From positions 1-64,000 of the forward strand of contig JAITSU010000090.1 in NCBI GenBank assembly GCA_031287525.1: a stretch of 64,000 nucleotides of DNA, read 5' to 3'. Shown in pieces: positions 28,565-37,148 of the stretch (its first letter is position 1; each line of letters starts with the position of its first letter). A program made the position numbers and the translations under genes. The notes beneath the pieces were generated by a model. That model saw nothing but the letters and a program-made list of their open reading frames with translations. It ran no database searches and was not told the DNA's origin. Origin of the DNA: Zoogloeaceae bacterium. GTDB lineage: Bacteria; Pseudomonadota; Gammaproteobacteria; Burkholderiales; Rhodocyclaceae.

Positions 28565-28909
28565 ATGATGATGGATACCGAACTGACTCTGGATGAAGCC
28601 TTGCGGGAACTCGTTTCTGCCGAAGATTTTCTGGACTACTTCGGCGTGCCTTTTGAAGCCACCGTGGTGCACGTCAATCGTCTGCACATCCTGCAACGCT
28701 TTCACGATTATCTGCGTCGTTACGCGCCGGAAATGCCAACGGATGATGCAGAACGCATCGCCCTCTACAAAAAATGGCTGGCGCAGGCTTACGAAGATTT
28801 CACCCGATCCGACGCCTTGACGGAAAAGGTATTCGCCGTCTTCCAGAATGTGCCGACCGCAGAAGGCGGTATGTCCTCCTTCGTTTCGCTGGATAAAGTG
28901 TTCCGATGA
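28565..28909 (+). CDS. nifW: Nitrogenase stabilising/protective protein
   Basis: 114 residues. The sequence LVSAEDFLDYFGVPFEATVV followed by VNRLHILQRFHDYLRR is the NifW family pattern. NifW helps maturation and protects the MoFe protein from oxygen. Three consecutive ATG codons occur (28565, 28568, 28571) after AAGG at 28557-28560, so the exact start is uncertain by two residues. It overlaps nifZ as ATGA. Confidence 0.95.
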   Translation: MMMDTELTLDEALRELVSAEDFLDYFGVPFEATVVHVNRLHILQRFHDYLRRYAPEMPTDDAERIALYKKWLAQAYEDFTRSDALTEKVFAVFQNVPTAEGGMSSFVSLDKVFR

Positions 28910-29391
28910 ACCCACGCTGGCAAATTGATGATGAAGTCCGTATCGTCCGCAACGCGCGCGACGACGGCACCTTTCCCGGCGCGGACAGGGGCGATTTGCT
29001 CGTGCGGCGCGGCAGCGTCGGCATCGTCCGCGACATCGGCGCTTTCCTGCAAGACCAGATCATCTATTCCGTACATTTCTACGCCGAGAACCGCATGGTG
29101 GGCTGTCGGGAAGAAGAACTCATCGGCAGCGCCGAAACATGGGCGCCCAGCCGCTTTGAATTCCGCGACAAAGTACAAAGCCGCGCCAGCCTCAAAGTGA
29201 ATAACGAAATTCTGGTGCGCGCGGGCGATGCGGGCGAAATCATCAAAGTCGTCTATGACCATTCAGACGACGGGGGAGACAACAAAACAGGCAAGGTTGC
29301 CTACCATGTCCATTTCGACACCCTGCCCGGTCGGGTATTGCTGATTCCAGAAACCATGCTGACTGCTGACCTGAAAGAAATCGAACCATGA
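28906..29391 (+). CDS. nifZ: NifZ, P-cluster maturation protein
   Basis: 161 residues. The N-terminal domain VRIVRNARDDGTFPG, LLVRRGSVGIVRDIG and QDQIIYSVHF is diagnostic. A second, weaker copy of the SH3-like fold follows (VNNEILVRAGDAGEIIKVVY). NifZ assists formation of the second P-cluster in NifDK. It is coupled to nifW and nifM by ATGA overlaps at both ends. Confidence 0.95.
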   Translation: MNPRWQIDDEVRIVRNARDDGTFPGADRGDLLVRRGSVGIVRDIGAFLQDQIIYSVHFYAENRMVGCREEELIGSAETWAPSRFEFRDKVQSRASLKVNNEILVRAGDAGEIIKVVYDHSDDGGDNKTGKVAYHVHFDTLPGRVLLIPETMLTADLKEIEP

Positions 29392-30233
29392 GCACGCCAG
29401 AACGCTACCCCCAGCCCTACCTCCAGCTCAAACTCGCAATGGCGCTTTTCAAAAAGCCGCCCTGCGCCTTGAACGAACCGGAAAGCGCCCGTCTGGACGC
29501 CGTCGTCGGGCGGCAGGCAAAAATCGAAACCGCCATTCTCGCCAGCCCGGAAGCGGTGAACGTCGTTGTTCCCACCGCCACCCTGAACGCCCGCCTCTCA
29601 GAAATCCGCAAGCGTTACCTCACGCGCAGCGAATTTCTCGACGACATGCGCCAAAATGGTTTGAGCGAACCGATATTGGAAGCCGCCGTCACCCGCGACC
29701 TGCGGATTGAAAGCGTACTCGAACAGGTCGCCGCGCAAACGCCAGGAGTCTCCGAGGTGGATGCAGAAATCTACTACCATCAGCACCCCCAGTCCTTCAG
29801 CCGCCCCGAAACGCGCCGCCTCCGCCACATCCTCATCACCTTTGACAACGCAACGCAAAAACGGGAAGCCATTGCCCGACTGGAAACCCTGCGCGAGCAA
29901 ATCCAGACCGCCGAAAATGTGCCCGATGCCTTCGCCGCCGCCGCCCACCAACACTCACAATGCCCCACCGCGCTGGAAGGCGGCATCATCGGCACGGTAA
30001 AACCCGGACAACTTTTCCCCGAACTCGAACCCACCGCCTTCGCCCTCGCCGCCGACGAACTCTCCCCACCACTGGAATCCCCCATCGGCTTGCACCTCCT
30101 CTTTTGTGAAAGCATTCAGCCCGGAATCACCCTGAGTTTCGCCGACGCCAAAGAACGCATCATCGCCCGCATGAATGAACAACGCGGGCAAAACAGGCAA
30201 CAAGAATGGATCAAGGCGTTATTGAAGCGGTAA
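29388..30233 (+). CDS. nifM: NifM, parvulin-type NifH maturase
   Basis: 281 residues. The C-terminal parvulin peptidyl-prolyl isomerase domain reads RRLRHILITFDN through GGIIGTVKPGQLFPELEPTA and SPIGLHLLFCESIQPG. The helical N-terminal region resembles SurA/NifM. NifM is needed for folding of NifH dimers. It begins by ATGA overlap with nifZ. Its end overlaps the convergent globin-like gene by 23 nt. Confidence 0.93.
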   Translation: MSTPERYPQPYLQLKLAMALFKKPPCALNEPESARLDAVVGRQAKIETAILASPEAVNVVVPTATLNARLSEIRKRYLTRSEFLDDMRQNGLSEPILEAAVTRDLRIESVLEQVAAQTPGVSEVDAEIYYHQHPQSFSRPETRRLRHILITFDNATQKREAIARLETLREQIQTAENVPDAFAAAAHQHSQCPTALEGGIIGTVKPGQLFPELEPTAFALAADELSPPLESPIGLHLLFCESIQPGITLSFADAKERIIARMNEQRGQNRQQEWIKALLKR

Positions 30234-30819
30234 GTCCTGCGCTTCCCCGCGCTTCCGCACAACTGAACCGCGCCGCCTGCGCCTTGGTGGTGCGACGGTT
30301 AATCATACGGACGGAAAAGGCTTCCATCCATGTCCAATAGGCTTGTTGCCATTCGGCAGGGAAGCTGCTCTCGCCCAATGCCTGCAAGAGTTTGCTCAAC
30401 CAGATTTCGCGGGCGTGTTCGGTGATTTCAAAGGGGAAATGTCGGGTTCGCATACAGACGTTATTGCCTTCTGCGGCACTGTAAGCGGCAGAACCGCCGC
30501 AGGCTTCGATGATGAAATCGGCGATTTTCGCTACTCGCTCGGCGAATATCCGGTCATCTTTGGCGAACAGGTGTCCGATTTCGCTTTGTCGCAGCAAGGT
30601 GTGATGAGTGAGGACCAGTTGGCGCAAGCCTGCTTCACCGACAGCGGACAAGAATTCGGCAGGGGGAAAGTGGACTTCGGGATATTCCAGGTCGTGACTG
30701 GCAGGCACCTGCCGCCCCGGATAAAAAGCCGCGCCTGAATGATTGCAGGCGCAGCCATGCCCCGTTGCATGATGGTCGTGGTGGTCGAAAGCGGGAAAAG
30801 GCGCAGTGGTCTGGCACAT
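30211..30819 (-). CDS. Truncated-haemoglobin-like protein with His-rich N-terminus
   Basis: 202 residues. The N-terminus is rich in His and Cys (DHHDHHATGHGCACNH) and could bind metal. The core resembles truncated globins: GEAGLRQLVLTHHTLLRQSE, IADFIIEACGG, the proximal-His region MRTRHFPFEIT and YWTWMEAFSVRMINRRT. Group assignment is uncertain. A haem protein here could scavenge oxygen or NO for nitrogenase. It follows a FeSI-type ferredoxin by 15 bp under a sigma54 promoter. The first ATG is used; no other start is clearly better. Confidence 0.75.
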   Translation of the reverse strand: MCQTTAPFPAFDHHDHHATGHGCACNHSGAAFYPGRQVPASHDLEYPEVHFPPAEFLSAVGEAGLRQLVLTHHTLLRQSEIGHLFAKDDRIFAERVAKIADFIIEACGGSAAYSAAEGNNVCMRTRHFPFEITEHAREIWLSKLLQALGESSFPAEWQQAYWTWMEAFSVRMINRRTTKAQAARFSCAEARGSAGLTASITP

Positions 30820-30834
30820 GGCGGGAGTCCTGTT

Positions 30835-31161
30835 TTACCAGATGTCGGCGGGCGCCAGCAAACGCTGTACCGGCTCACCGAACATCAGGTGTTCGTCAAT
30901 CAGTGTCGGCACGTCTTCGGGCTTCACGCCGGTGTACATGATGTTGTCGGGATAAACCACGACCGTCGGTCCAAGATGGCATGGCCCCATGCAGCCGGTG
31001 TTGGTAAGCAGATAACCGGAAGCCCAAAGGTCGCGTTTCTGGAATTCGTCGGAAAAAGCCTGATACACCGCCGCGCTGCCATTGGTTTGACAGGAACCAT
31101 GCGGATGTCCGGCAGGACGCCCTTGCAGGCAGACGAGTACATGTTTTTCGGGTTTGGGCAT
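30835..31161 (-). CDS. Thioredoxin-like [2Fe-2S] ferredoxin (FeSI/Shethna I type)
   Basis: 108 residues from ATG 31161, chosen over ATG 31173 because GAGGTG sits 5 nt upstream. Ligand cysteines lie in LVCLQGR, GSCQTNG and TGCMGPCHLGP, the spacing of thioredoxin-fold [2Fe-2S] ferredoxins such as Azotobacter FeSI. Such proteins are common in nif clusters; their partner is not firmly known. Strong sigma54 promoter elements lie 34 bp upstream. It is co-transcribed with the globin-like gene. Confidence 0.88.
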   Translation of the reverse strand: MPKPEKHVLVCLQGRPAGHPHGSCQTNGSAAVYQAFSDEFQKRDLWASGYLLTNTGCMGPCHLGPTVVVYPDNIMYTGVKPEDVPTLIDEHLMFGEPVQRLLAPADIW

Positions 31162-31194
31162 GGCACACCTCATTGGGGAAACAAGACCCAGACT

Positions 31195-31210
31195 AGCAAG
31201 TTGGGTGCCA
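31195..31210 (-). promoter_or_regulatory. Sigma54 -24/-12 promoter of the FeSI-ferredoxin/globin operon
   Basis: Minus strand TGGCAC, CCAAC, TTGCT: full consensus with GG-N10-GC. Confidence 0.9.
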
Positions 31211-31261
31211 CGACATAAAACTGTTTTAATTCATTGCGTTAGAAAAATAGCACGCGGAGGT

Positions 31262-31277
31262 TGAGGGAAAGCCGACA
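31262..31277. promoter_or_regulatory. Possible NifA site with one mismatch
   Basis: TGA-N10-ACA, one base from the TGT-N10-ACA consensus. It lies 52 bp upstream of the ferredoxin/globin -24 element. No perfect site was found in this gap. Confidence 0.4.
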
Positions 31278-31371
31278 AATTATTTTGTTTTGAGCGCCGG
31301 ACACACGCCGGTTTTGCCAGCCGCCCAGCGACGGACTCACCGTCAGCAAGCGCGAGACGGGTGACGCTCTT

Positions 31372-33027
31372 TCAAATCTGCTTCAACTCGATATTCAGCG
31401 TTTGTATCCGGTAGGCAATCTGGCGGGGGGTCATGCTGAGCAGGCGGGCGGCTTTCGCCTGTACCCAGCCGGCTTGTTCCAGCGCGCTGATGATGCGCCC
31501 ACGCTCGGAGATTTCTTCGTTTTCAGGCGCGGGGAATTCGCTGCCCGCGTTGAGGTCTGGCGGGAATCTGGTTGTTTCCGTTGCTGCCGTGACCATCGGG
31601 CGCTCCATTCTGGCGGGGCGCGGGGCGGCGCGTTCGCGTTGAGGGAAGCGGATGAGGCTCACGTCGATGACGCCGTTCTCGGAGAGCACGGCGGCGCGTT
31701 CCAGACAGTTTTCCAGTTCGCGCACATTTCCCGGCCATTCGTAGTGGGCGAGGTTACGCAGGACGGTATCGTTGATGGTGAGTTTGCGTTTTTGTTCGTT
31801 GCCGATTTTGGCGAGCAGATGGCGGCTGATTTCAGGAATGTCTTCCGGACGCTCGCGCAGGGGCGGCAGGTAGAGGGGCATGACGTTCAGGCGATAGAAC
31901 AGGTCTTCGCGGAAATCGCCCGCGTCGACCGCTGTTTCCAGATCGCGATGAGTGGCGGCGATGATACGGACGTCGACCTTGATGCTGCGGCTGCCGCCGA
32001 CGCGCTCAAATTCGCCTTCTTGCAGGACGCGCAGAAGTTTGGCTTGAAAAGCGGGGGAGATTTCGCCGATTTCGTCGAGGAACAGGGTGCCGCCGTCGGC
32101 CTGCTCGAAGCGCCCTTTGCGGGAACCGACCGCGCCAGTGAAGGAGCCGCGTTCGTGACCAAAGAGTTCGGATTCCAGCAAGTTTTCCGGTAACGCGGCG
32201 CAGTTCAGTTTGACCAGCGGACCACGGGCACGGGGGGAGTTGTAGTGGATGGCGTTGGCGACAAGTTCCTTGCCGGTGCCGGTTTCGCCCCGGATGAGCA
32301 CGGTGGTGTTCCATTTGGAGACCAGACGTACCTGCTCGAAGATGCGCCGCATGGCGGCGGAGCGCCCGACCACGCTGTCGAAGCCGTGCTGATGGCGCAC
32401 GGCGCGGCGCAACAGGTCGCGTTCTTCAAGCACGGAACGTTTTTCCTGCTCGACTTGCAGGGAGAGGCGCAGGCTTTGTCCGACCAGATTGGCAATCATC
32501 TCCAGAAAGTGGGCGCGGTCGTCCAGGAGTGGGTCATCTTCGATGGCGGGTTGCACGGCAAAGACGCCTTTCAGACTGCCCGCTGCCTTGATGGGCAGAG
32601 CGATGATGGGCAGATTGGGGTCGTAGATGCCCATTTTGTTCACGAAGCGGCGGTCGTCGCCGACACGCGAGGAAATGATGGCGCGGTCTTTTTCCAGCAC
32701 ATAGCCGATGATGCCTTCGCCAGGTTGGTAACGCACGGCTTCAAACTGCTCATCGTCCGCGCCGCGTACCAGTTGCACGAGCAGGCTGCCGTCCGGTTCG
32801 ACGACGCTGACGAGTCCACGGGTCAGACCGGCATCTTCGTCGAGAATCCGCAGCACTTCGGCGATGGTTTCGCGGTAATCGAGCGAGCGGGAGAGCACCT
32901 GACTGACGTTGTACAGGGCTTCCATCTGCGCCAGCCGCAGAAAGTGGGTGTCGCATTGCGCGGGGCTGCAAAGCGGCGGGTTGTGGGGTTTGACGGGTTG
33001 CGCGAGGTTTTCGTTGGACGGGTTCAT
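31372..33027 (-). CDS. nifA: NifA, sigma54-dependent nif activator
   Basis: 551 residues from ATG 33027; the start overlaps the nifL stop as ATGA. The N-terminal GAF domain (about residues 30-180) is followed by an AAA+ domain with Walker A GETGTGKE, the sigma54-contact loop GSFTGA (residues 294-299, Ser where most family members have Ala) and Walker B GGTLFLDEIGEIS. The C-terminal helix-turn-helix is AKAARLLSMTPRQIAYRIQTL. The inter-domain Cys cluster of oxygen-sensing alphaproteobacterial NifA is absent, fitting control by NifL. It binds the TGT-N10-ACA sites listed here. Confidence 0.97.
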   Translation of the reverse strand: MNPSNENLAQPVKPHNPPLCSPAQCDTHFLRLAQMEALYNVSQVLSRSLDYRETIAEVLRILDEDAGLTRGLVSVVEPDGSLLVQLVRGADDEQFEAVRYQPGEGIIGYVLEKDRAIISSRVGDDRRFVNKMGIYDPNLPIIALPIKAAGSLKGVFAVQPAIEDDPLLDDRAHFLEMIANLVGQSLRLSLQVEQEKRSVLEERDLLRRAVRHQHGFDSVVGRSAAMRRIFEQVRLVSKWNTTVLIRGETGTGKELVANAIHYNSPRARGPLVKLNCAALPENLLESELFGHERGSFTGAVGSRKGRFEQADGGTLFLDEIGEISPAFQAKLLRVLQEGEFERVGGSRSIKVDVRIIAATHRDLETAVDAGDFREDLFYRLNVMPLYLPPLRERPEDIPEISRHLLAKIGNEQKRKLTINDTVLRNLAHYEWPGNVRELENCLERAAVLSENGVIDVSLIRFPQRERAAPRPARMERPMVTAATETTRFPPDLNAGSEFPAPENEEISERGRIISALEQAGWVQAKAARLLSMTPRQIAYRIQTLNIELKQI

Positions 33028-34187
33028 GCTTCCGCTCCCGTTTTGCCGATTTTGCCGATGGGCAATTCCACCAGCGCCCGGCAACCGCCGCCGGGGGCGT
33101 CGGTGAGTTCCAGTGAGCCGCCGTGTTCGCTGGCCACTTGCAAGGCGCGGGAAAGACCCGTGCCAAGATGCTGTCCCTGCTGGGGGCGCGTGGTAAAAAA
33201 TGGCTCGAAGACTTTGAGGCGCAATTCGGCGGGGACGCCCGGCCCCCGGTCATCAATGATGACTTGCACATAATCGCCGGAGGGCGCGGTGGAAAGGCTG
33301 ATTTCGCGCAACTTCCAGCCGCGTTGCGAAAGCGCGTCGATGGCATTGTCCATCAGCGCCTTGAACAGCGAATGCAATTGCATGGGACACCCCAGAATGG
33401 CGGGCAACGTCGCGGTAGGCTGCCAGTTGACGGTGATGCCATTCAATAGCATTCGCGCCGTGCATACATCGAGTACGTCGCGCAGAACTTCGTTGAGATT
33501 GACCGGCGTGACCGCCTCGCGGGTACCGGGTGGAATCAGTTGGCGTAATTCTTTCAGATGGGCGCGACCATCCGCCAGCGCCGCAGATAATGCGCCCGAC
33601 ATGGCGGGTTCGCGGGTTTTAAGCATGCCGATAGCGGAGTGCATCACATTCAACGGCCCTTCGAGACGGTAGAGGACGGCAGAAAGGCTTTCGCGCAGCA
33701 CTTCCGCATGTTCTTCTTCCGCCAGCAGGGCGCGTAGCGCCGCGAGCCGCGCTTTTTCCTGCCCTTGCCGCAGGGCGCTGACATCGTTGACCACCAGCAG
33801 CAGGTAGCGTTTGGCGATGTCCGCGTTTTCATCACTGACATCGGTTGCAATCGGGAGAACCGAGCAGGAATACCAGCGTAAGGCTGCGCCGCCGGGACGG
33901 TCGATTCGCAATTCACGGGCGTGGATTTTTTCGGGGGTAATTGCGCCCAGAAGGGTCGCGCGCCATTCCGGCACAGCGGTTTCCAGCAACAGATGCGCGG
34001 GTTCCATCGTGCCCAGGTCGGTGTAGAGCTTTTTGTATTCCTGATTGTCCAGCACGACCCGCCCGGTTTCGTCGAGTAGCGCCAGCGCCATCGGCGCTTC
34101 GTCGACCACCGATTCAATCAGGGTTTGCCACAGAATTTCCGGCGGCAGACTGGCGCGGGGGGATGGTGTGGTGAGGGCGGTATTCAT
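33024..34187 (-). CDS. nifL: NifL, anti-activator lacking the N-terminal PAS1 (FAD) domain
   Basis: 387 residues from ATG 34187 (TTG 34196 is possible). Azotobacter NifL is about 519 residues: PAS1 with FAD, PAS2, a DHp-like helix pair and an ATPase domain. This protein opens directly with the PAS2-like segment (VDEAPMALALLDETGRVVLD, NQEYKKLYTDLG, RWYSCSVLPI). It continues into ALRALLAEEEHAEVLRESLS and the GHKL ATPase boxes (LMDNAIDALS, DDRGPGVP, FEPFFTT, GTGLSRALQVASEHGG). No PAS1 is encoded in the 290 bp upstream. The redox-sensing input seems to be missing, while ADP and PII inputs may remain. Confidence 0.9.
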   Translation of the reverse strand: MNTALTTPSPRASLPPEILWQTLIESVVDEAPMALALLDETGRVVLDNQEYKKLYTDLGTMEPAHLLLETAVPEWRATLLGAITPEKIHARELRIDRPGGAALRWYSCSVLPIATDVSDENADIAKRYLLLVVNDVSALRQGQEKARLAALRALLAEEEHAEVLRESLSAVLYRLEGPLNVMHSAIGMLKTREPAMSGALSAALADGRAHLKELRQLIPPGTREAVTPVNLNEVLRDVLDVCTARMLLNGITVNWQPTATLPAILGCPMQLHSLFKALMDNAIDALSQRGWKLREISLSTAPSGDYVQVIIDDRGPGVPAELRLKVFEPFFTTRPQQGQHLGTGLSRALQVASEHGGSLELTDAPGGGCRALVELPIGKIGKTGAEA

Positions 34188-34327
34188 GGCAGGCAATCAG
34201 CACGTTCCATGCCACTTGTCCATCAGGGATCCAATGTCGGGGGACGGGGCTTACCGGCGCAACGCGCCGCAGATGACTGACGCCTGATCCCTGCCACAAA
34301 TTTTGGCGGCTATCGCACAAGAAGCGC

Positions 34328-34343
34328 TGTCGGATTTACGACA
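34328..34343. promoter_or_regulatory. NifA upstream activator site for rnfA
   Basis: A perfect TGT-N10-ACA with extended symmetry (TGTCG ... CGACA), 86 bp upstream of the rnfA -24 element, in the nifL-rnfA gap. Confidence 0.8.
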
Positions 34344-34428
34344 TAAACCCGAATACATGTCGCACCAGATTGGTGCGATTGCGCGCCATGCCGCGCCAAA
34401 TGGGGGTTTGCCCTGTTTCGGAACGGGC

Positions 34429-34444
34429 TGGCATGGCAGTTGCA
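34429..34444 (+). promoter_or_regulatory. Sigma54 -24/-12 promoter of the rnf operon
   Basis: TGGCAT, GGCAG, TTGCA with GG-N10-GC. The predicted start is near 34456, about 25 bp before the rnfA ATG. Confidence 0.9.
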
Positions 34445-34480
34445 GTGAGACGTCATCCTGTTACGACGATACATCGCGCC

Positions 34481-35068
34481 ATGAGTGAACTTCTCCTTCT
34501 GCTGATTTCCACCGCGTTGGTCAACAACGTCGTGCTCATCAAGTTCCTCGGCTTGTGCCCCATCATGGGCGTGTCCAGGAGTCTGGATAGCGCCATCGGC
34601 ATGGGCATGGCGACGACCTTTGTGCTGACCCTCGCCGCCGCCGCAAGCTGGATGTTGGAACACTGGTTGTTGATGTCTCTCGGTCTGGGTTTCCTGCGGA
34701 TTCTGACCTTTATTCTGGCGATTGCCTCGGTGGTGCAATTCACCGAAATGTTCATCAAGAAAACCAGCCCTGGTCTTTATCAATCGCTCGGCATTTACCT
34801 GCCTCTGATTACCACCAACTGCGCCGTGCTTGGCGTGGCGCTTCTGAATGTGCAGCAGGGCTACGGCTTGTTCTGGAGCATCGCTTACGCCTTCGGCTCT
34901 GCCGTGGGTTTTACCTTGGTGTTGATGATTTTCGCCGGGCTGCGCGAACGCATCGCCCTGGTCAAAGTACCCGCCGCTTTTTCCGGCGCGCCGATTGCCT
35001 TTATTACCATCAGCTTGCTGGCGCTTGCCTTTATGGGCTTTTCCGGTTTGAACATTCAGGAGCAATGA
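34481..35068 (+). CDS. rnfA: Rnf electron-transport complex subunit A
   Basis: 195 residues and about six membrane spans ([53 protein letters not shown] and others). RnfA and RnfE form the membrane core and carry a [2Fe-2S] cluster through the LGLCP and TTNCAVLG cysteines. The start is MSELLLLL at 34481, downstream of the sigma54 promoter; longer frames overlap the promoter. It is the first gene of a seven-gene rnf operon that pushes electrons from NADH to ferredoxin for nitrogenase. Confidence 0.96.
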   Translation: MSELLLLLISTALVNNVVLIKFLGLCPIMGVSRSLDSAIGMGMATTFVLTLAAAASWMLEHWLLMSLGLGFLRILTFILAIASVVQFTEMFIKKTSPGLYQSLGIYLPLITTNCAVLGVALLNVQQGYGLFWSIAYAFGSAVGFTLVLMIFAGLRERIALVKVPAAFSGAPIAFITISLLALAFMGFSGLNIQEQ

Positions 35069-35069
35069 A

Positions 35070-35600
35070 ATGCTGGTCGCCATTTCGAGCCTGACAATTT
35101 TAGGCGCTGCGTTCGGGCTGATATTGGGCATTGCCGGACGTTTTCTGGCGGTGGAAGCCGATGCCAATGTCGCGGAAATTGAGGCGTTGATGCCCGGCAC
35201 CAACTGCGGGCAATGCGGCTTTCCCGGTTGTTCGGGCGCGGCTGCCGCCATCGCCGCTGGCGAGGCGGCGCTCACCTGTTGCGCGCCCGGCGGCAAAGCG
35301 GTGGCAGTGGCGCTGGCGGAAAAACTGGGCGTCAGTCTCGACCTTTCCGGCGTTGCCAACGAAGGGCCGAAGGTCGCGGGCGTTGCCGAGGATTTGTGCA
35401 TTGGCTGTTGCCGCTGCATTAAATCCTGCCCGACCGACGCCATTCTGGGCGCGCCCAAGCAGATTCATAACGTCTTGAAAGAGGCCTGCACCGGCTGCGC
35501 CGCCTGCGTCGAGCATTGCCCGACCGAGGCGCTGCTGCTGCATCCCGTCCCCGTCACCCTGCCGCATTGGGTGATGCCCCGTCCCGCAGCCGCTTTCTGA
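35070..35600 (+). CDS. rnfB: Rnf complex ferredoxin subunit B
   Basis: 176 residues. An N-terminal membrane anchor is followed by the Fe-S domain with NCGQCGFPGCSGAAAA and two 4Fe-4S motifs (CIGCCRCIKSCP and CTGCAACVEHCP). RnfB passes electrons to soluble ferredoxin. It starts 1 nt after rnfA. Confidence 0.96.
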   Translation: MLVAISSLTILGAAFGLILGIAGRFLAVEADANVAEIEALMPGTNCGQCGFPGCSGAAAAIAAGEAALTCCAPGGKAVAVALAEKLGVSLDLSGVANEGPKVAGVAEDLCIGCCRCIKSCPTDAILGAPKQIHNVLKEACTGCAACVEHCPTEALLLHPVPVTLPHWVMPRPAAAF

Positions 35601-35618
35601 AACAACGGAAGAAATAGC

Positions 35619-37148
35619 ATGGGGCTAATGGAAAAATTCTTTGGTCTGTCCTGGGGTATTCATCCGAAAGACCACAAGCGCCCCGCCGCCGATGCGGTCA
35701 CACGCATCATGCCGGCGCCGGAGCGCCTCTACGTTTCGCTGGCGCAACATCTGGGCGCGCCCGCCTTGCCGAGCGTACTGGTCGGACAGCGCGTCAAAAA
35801 GGGCGACCTGCTGGCGAATCCGCAAGGGTCGGTTTCCGCCGCAATTCACGCGCCGACTTCCGGCGTCGTGGCGGCAATTGGCGAAATTCCCGCGCCGCAT
35901 CCCTCCGGCTTGCCGGTGCTGGCGGTAACGCTGGCAGCCGATGGGCTGGATGAATGGAGCGAGGCGCTGGAAGCCACTCCCGATCCATTCGCCCTCGCGC
36001 CGGATGAAATCAGTCGCCGCGTCGCCGCTGCGGGCGTGGTGGGCATGGGCGGGGCGACCTTTCCTTCTGCCCTGAAACTGGCTTCTTCGCGCAAGGCAGG
36101 CGTAACGACGCTCATCATGAATGGCGGCGAGTGCGAGCCTTACCTTTCCTGCGACGACCGCCTGATGCGCGACGAGGCAGACGCCATCATCGACGGCATC
36201 CGCCTGATGCTCTACGCCACTGGCGCAAGCGCCGCCATCGTCGGCATCGAAAACAACAAGCCGGAAGCCATTGCCGCCATGCAAGCTGCCGCTCAAGCGT
36301 ACAGCGAAGTATCGGTGCGCTCCATTCCGGCGCGTTATCCGATGGGTTCGGAAAAGCAGTTGGTGCAGACCCTCACCGGCAAGGAAATTCCCGCCGGCAG
36401 CTTGCCCGCCGAAGTCGGAGTGGTGGTGCATAACGTCGGCACGGCAAAGGCGGTGCGCGCGGCAGCGCGTTACGGGCAACCACTCGTCAGCCGCTTGCTG
36501 ACGGTGAATGGCGGCGCGGTCAAACATCCCGGTAACATTGTTGTCCCCATTGGCGCGCTGGTTGAAGATGTCCTCGCTTTCGCGGGCGGTTTCAGCGCTA
36601 CGCCGGGTCGCCTCGTCATGGGCGGCCCGATGATGGGGATGTCGCTACCACACGCTCGCGTCCCCGTGGTCAAGGGCAGCAGCGGCATTCTGGCGCTCGC
36701 CGGAGCAGAGCTTGCCGACCGCGAGGAAGGCGCTTGCATCCGCTGTGGCAGTTGCGTCCGCGCCTGTCCGATGGGTTTGTTGCCGCTAGAAATGGCACGA
36801 CATATTCAGGGCGACGACTTGAAAGGCGCGGTCAAACTCGGACTCAAGGATTGTATCGCCTGCGGCTGCTGCGCCTACGTTTGCCAATCGCATATTCCGC
36901 TGGTGCAGTATTTCGCCTACGCCAAAGGTACGCTGGCGGCAGAAGACCGCGCCAAACTGCACGCCGATGCCACAAAAAAACTGGCGCTGGCGCGTGGCGA
37001 ACGGCTGGCGCAGGAAGCCCGCGAAAAAGCCGAAGTCGCCGCAAGGCGCAAGGCAGAACGTGAGGCGGCGAAATTAGCGGAAGCGGCAGCGAAAACGGCA
37101 ACTGCGGCGACGGTCAAAACCGTCGAAACCGAAGGAGCGCCCGCATGA
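35619..37148 (+). CDS. rnfC: Rnf complex NADH-binding subunit C
   Basis: 509 residues. The Rossmann-like FMN/NADH part has GVVGMGGATFPSALKL and LIMNGGECEPYLSCDDRL. Two 4Fe-4S motifs follow (CIRCGSCVRACP and CIACGCCAYVCQ). The C-terminus is a lysine/alanine-rich coiled tail (EAREKAEVAARRKAEREA), as in proteobacterial RnfC. It overlaps rnfD by 4 nt. Confidence 0.96.
   Translation: MGLMEKFFGLSWGIHPKDHKRPAADAVTRIMPAPERLYVSLAQHLGAPALPSVLVGQRVKKGDLLANPQGSVSAAIHAPTSGVVAAIGEIPAPHPSGLPVLAVTLAADGLDEWSEALEATPDPFALAPDEISRRVAAAGVVGMGGATFPSALKLASSRKAGVTTLIMNGGECEPYLSCDDRLMRDEADAIIDGIRLMLYATGASAAIVGIENNKPEAIAAMQAAAQAYSEVSVRSIPARYPMGSEKQLVQTLTGKEIPAGSLPAEVGVVVHNVGTAKAVRAAARYGQPLVSRLLTVNGGAVKHPGNIVVPIGALVEDVLAFAGGFSATPGRLVMGGPMMGMSLPHARVPVVKGSSGILALAGAELADREEGACIRCGSCVRACPMGLLPLEMARHIQGDDLKGAVKLGLKDCIACGCCAYVCQSHIPLVQYFAYAKGTLAAEDRAKLHADATKKLALARGERLAQEAREKAEVAARRKAEREAAKLAEAAAKTATAATVKTVETEGAPA

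Noticed and set aside
31287..31304. TGT-N12-ACA before the FeSI ferredoxin promoter
   Set aside because: Spacing is two bases longer than a NifA site; the TGA-N10-ACA at 31262 is the better candidate.
34199..34214. Possible sigma54 element (TGGCAT-N5-GTGCT) just before nifL on the minus strand
   Set aside because: Spacing is right, but the transcript would begin at the nifL start codon with no leader, and the -12 box is off consensus. A chance match seems more likely.
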